This document shows positions 6,371-6,937 of a stretch of 6,937 bases of DNA, piece by piece. The stretch comes from Spirochaetales bacterium (GTDB lineage Bacteria > Spirochaetota > Spirochaetia > Sphaerochaetales > Sphaerochaetaceae), in the NCBI GenBank assembly GCA_012800465.1, contig JAAZJI010000045.1, positions 1 to 6,937 of the forward strand, written 5' to 3'. Numbering within the stretch: the stretch's first letter is position 1; each line of letters begins with the position of its first letter. The position numbers were made by a program, and so were the translations under genes. A model generated the notes under the pieces. That model was given only the letters and a program-made list of their open reading frames with translations. It made no database searches and was not told where the DNA came from.

Positions 6371-6937
6371 ATGAGCATCAGCAACGACATCATCATGGGT
6401 ATTCTCCGGGTGGCCGGCTACATCCGTCCCCCGCTGAAGGATGTGGAAGAAATCCATGCCCACGCCAAAGCGCACAACGAGAAGCAGGTCTTTTCCGTTC
6501 CGAAGGACGGGAACATCATCTATGAAGACATCGGGATCCATACCGGGAAGGGAAGCCACCACTGTCTCCGCATGAAGAAGAAAGGATCAATGCCGGATAC
6601 GGCGATCCTCTACATATGCGGCGGAGGAGGCGTGTACGACTATTGTCGGCATCAGCTCGTCCTTGCCCGAAAGCTCCTTCGTCGGGTGGATGCCGAGATC
6701 TACTACCCGTTCTATCCCCCTTCGACGAAACATCCCATAAAAGAAGCGTATAAGATGATCTTTGAAACCTACCGGACGATGCTGGATGCCTACAGCCACG
6801 AAAAGATCGGTGTTCTCGGCATCTCTTTCGGCGGCACGGCGGCGATGACGATGATCTCCTGGAACAATCATTACGAAGAAAACCTTCCCATGCCGGCATT
6901 GACGATCTGCCTGTCGCCGGGGCATGTCCCCGCAAAC
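6371..6937 (+). CDS. Alpha/beta-hydrolase-fold protein (esterase/lipase-like), 3' end cut off by window edge
   Basis: The open frame gives 189 residues to the window edge; hydrolases of this kind are usually about 300 long, so the acid and His of the catalytic triad should lie beyond the window. No signal peptide is visible, so it is probably cytoplasmic. The nucleophile elbow is GISFGG with Ser152, preceded by a strand (IGVLG), the usual setting of the catalytic serine. Upstream, after the strand TAILYI, comes CGGGGVY (83-89) in the position of the HGGG oxyanion motif of hormone-sensitive-lipase-like esterases; His is replaced by Cys83. The segment EIYYPFYPPSTKHPIKEAYK fits the P-rich loop and helix that follow in that family. 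The start is supported by AAGGAG at 6361. Substrate is unknown; an esterase or a peptidase-like hydrolase are both possible. Confidence 0.85.
   Translation, partial: MSISNDIIMGILRVAGYIRPPLKDVEEIHAHAKAHNEKQVFSVPKDGNIIYEDIGIHTGKGSHHCLRMKKKGSMPDTAILYICGGGGVYDYCRHQLVLARKLLRRVDAEIYYPFYPPSTKHPIKEAYKMIFETYRTMLDAYSHEKIGVLGISFGGTAAMTMISWNNHYEENLPMPALTICLSPGHVPAN

Overview
The window suggests a chromosomal segment of a moderately GC-rich bacterium with a cell envelope that carries lipoproteins. A spirochaete or relative is my best guess: the four-gene tro-type metal transporter with a His/His/His/Asp binding protein and the RarA protein with an extra C-terminal domain both fit. This is an inference from family knowledge, not a placement.

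Left half (1-3353, minus strand): a tightly packed ABC transporter operon for manganese, zinc or similar divalent metals. It is read right to left as lipoprotein binding protein (troA), ATPase (troB), first permease (troC) and second permease (troD). The genes overlap by a few to about 30 bases, and troD runs off the left edge. Together they form a complete high-affinity uptake system: TroA captures the metal outside the membrane, TroC/TroD form the channel, and TroB powers it.

Middle (3354-3558): a divergent control region of about 205 bases. It holds a good promoter for the tro operon (extended -10), a separate promoter for the rightward genes, two near-identical inverted repeats with TTAGG/CCTAA arms, and a lone half-site between them. 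The repeats look like operators for a DtxR/MntR/TroR-type metal-dependent repressor. That regulator is not in the window; it may lie past the left edge.

Right half (3559-6937, plus strand): a small lipoprotein of unknown function, then rarA overlapping it by one base, then after 17 bases the start of an alpha/beta-hydrolase-fold gene that runs off the right edge. RarA is 710 residues, with a full AAA+ clamp-loader-like replication/recombination module followed by about 265 residues resembling a class I methyltransferase fold. These three genes probably form one transcript. Their G+C is clearly higher than that of the tro genes.

I see no RNA genes, mobile elements, CRISPR arrays or pseudogenes. 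The most interesting points are the operator architecture, the RarA fusion, and the translational linking of an envelope lipoprotein to a DNA-maintenance ATPase. I do not see convincing evidence of an entirely new system.
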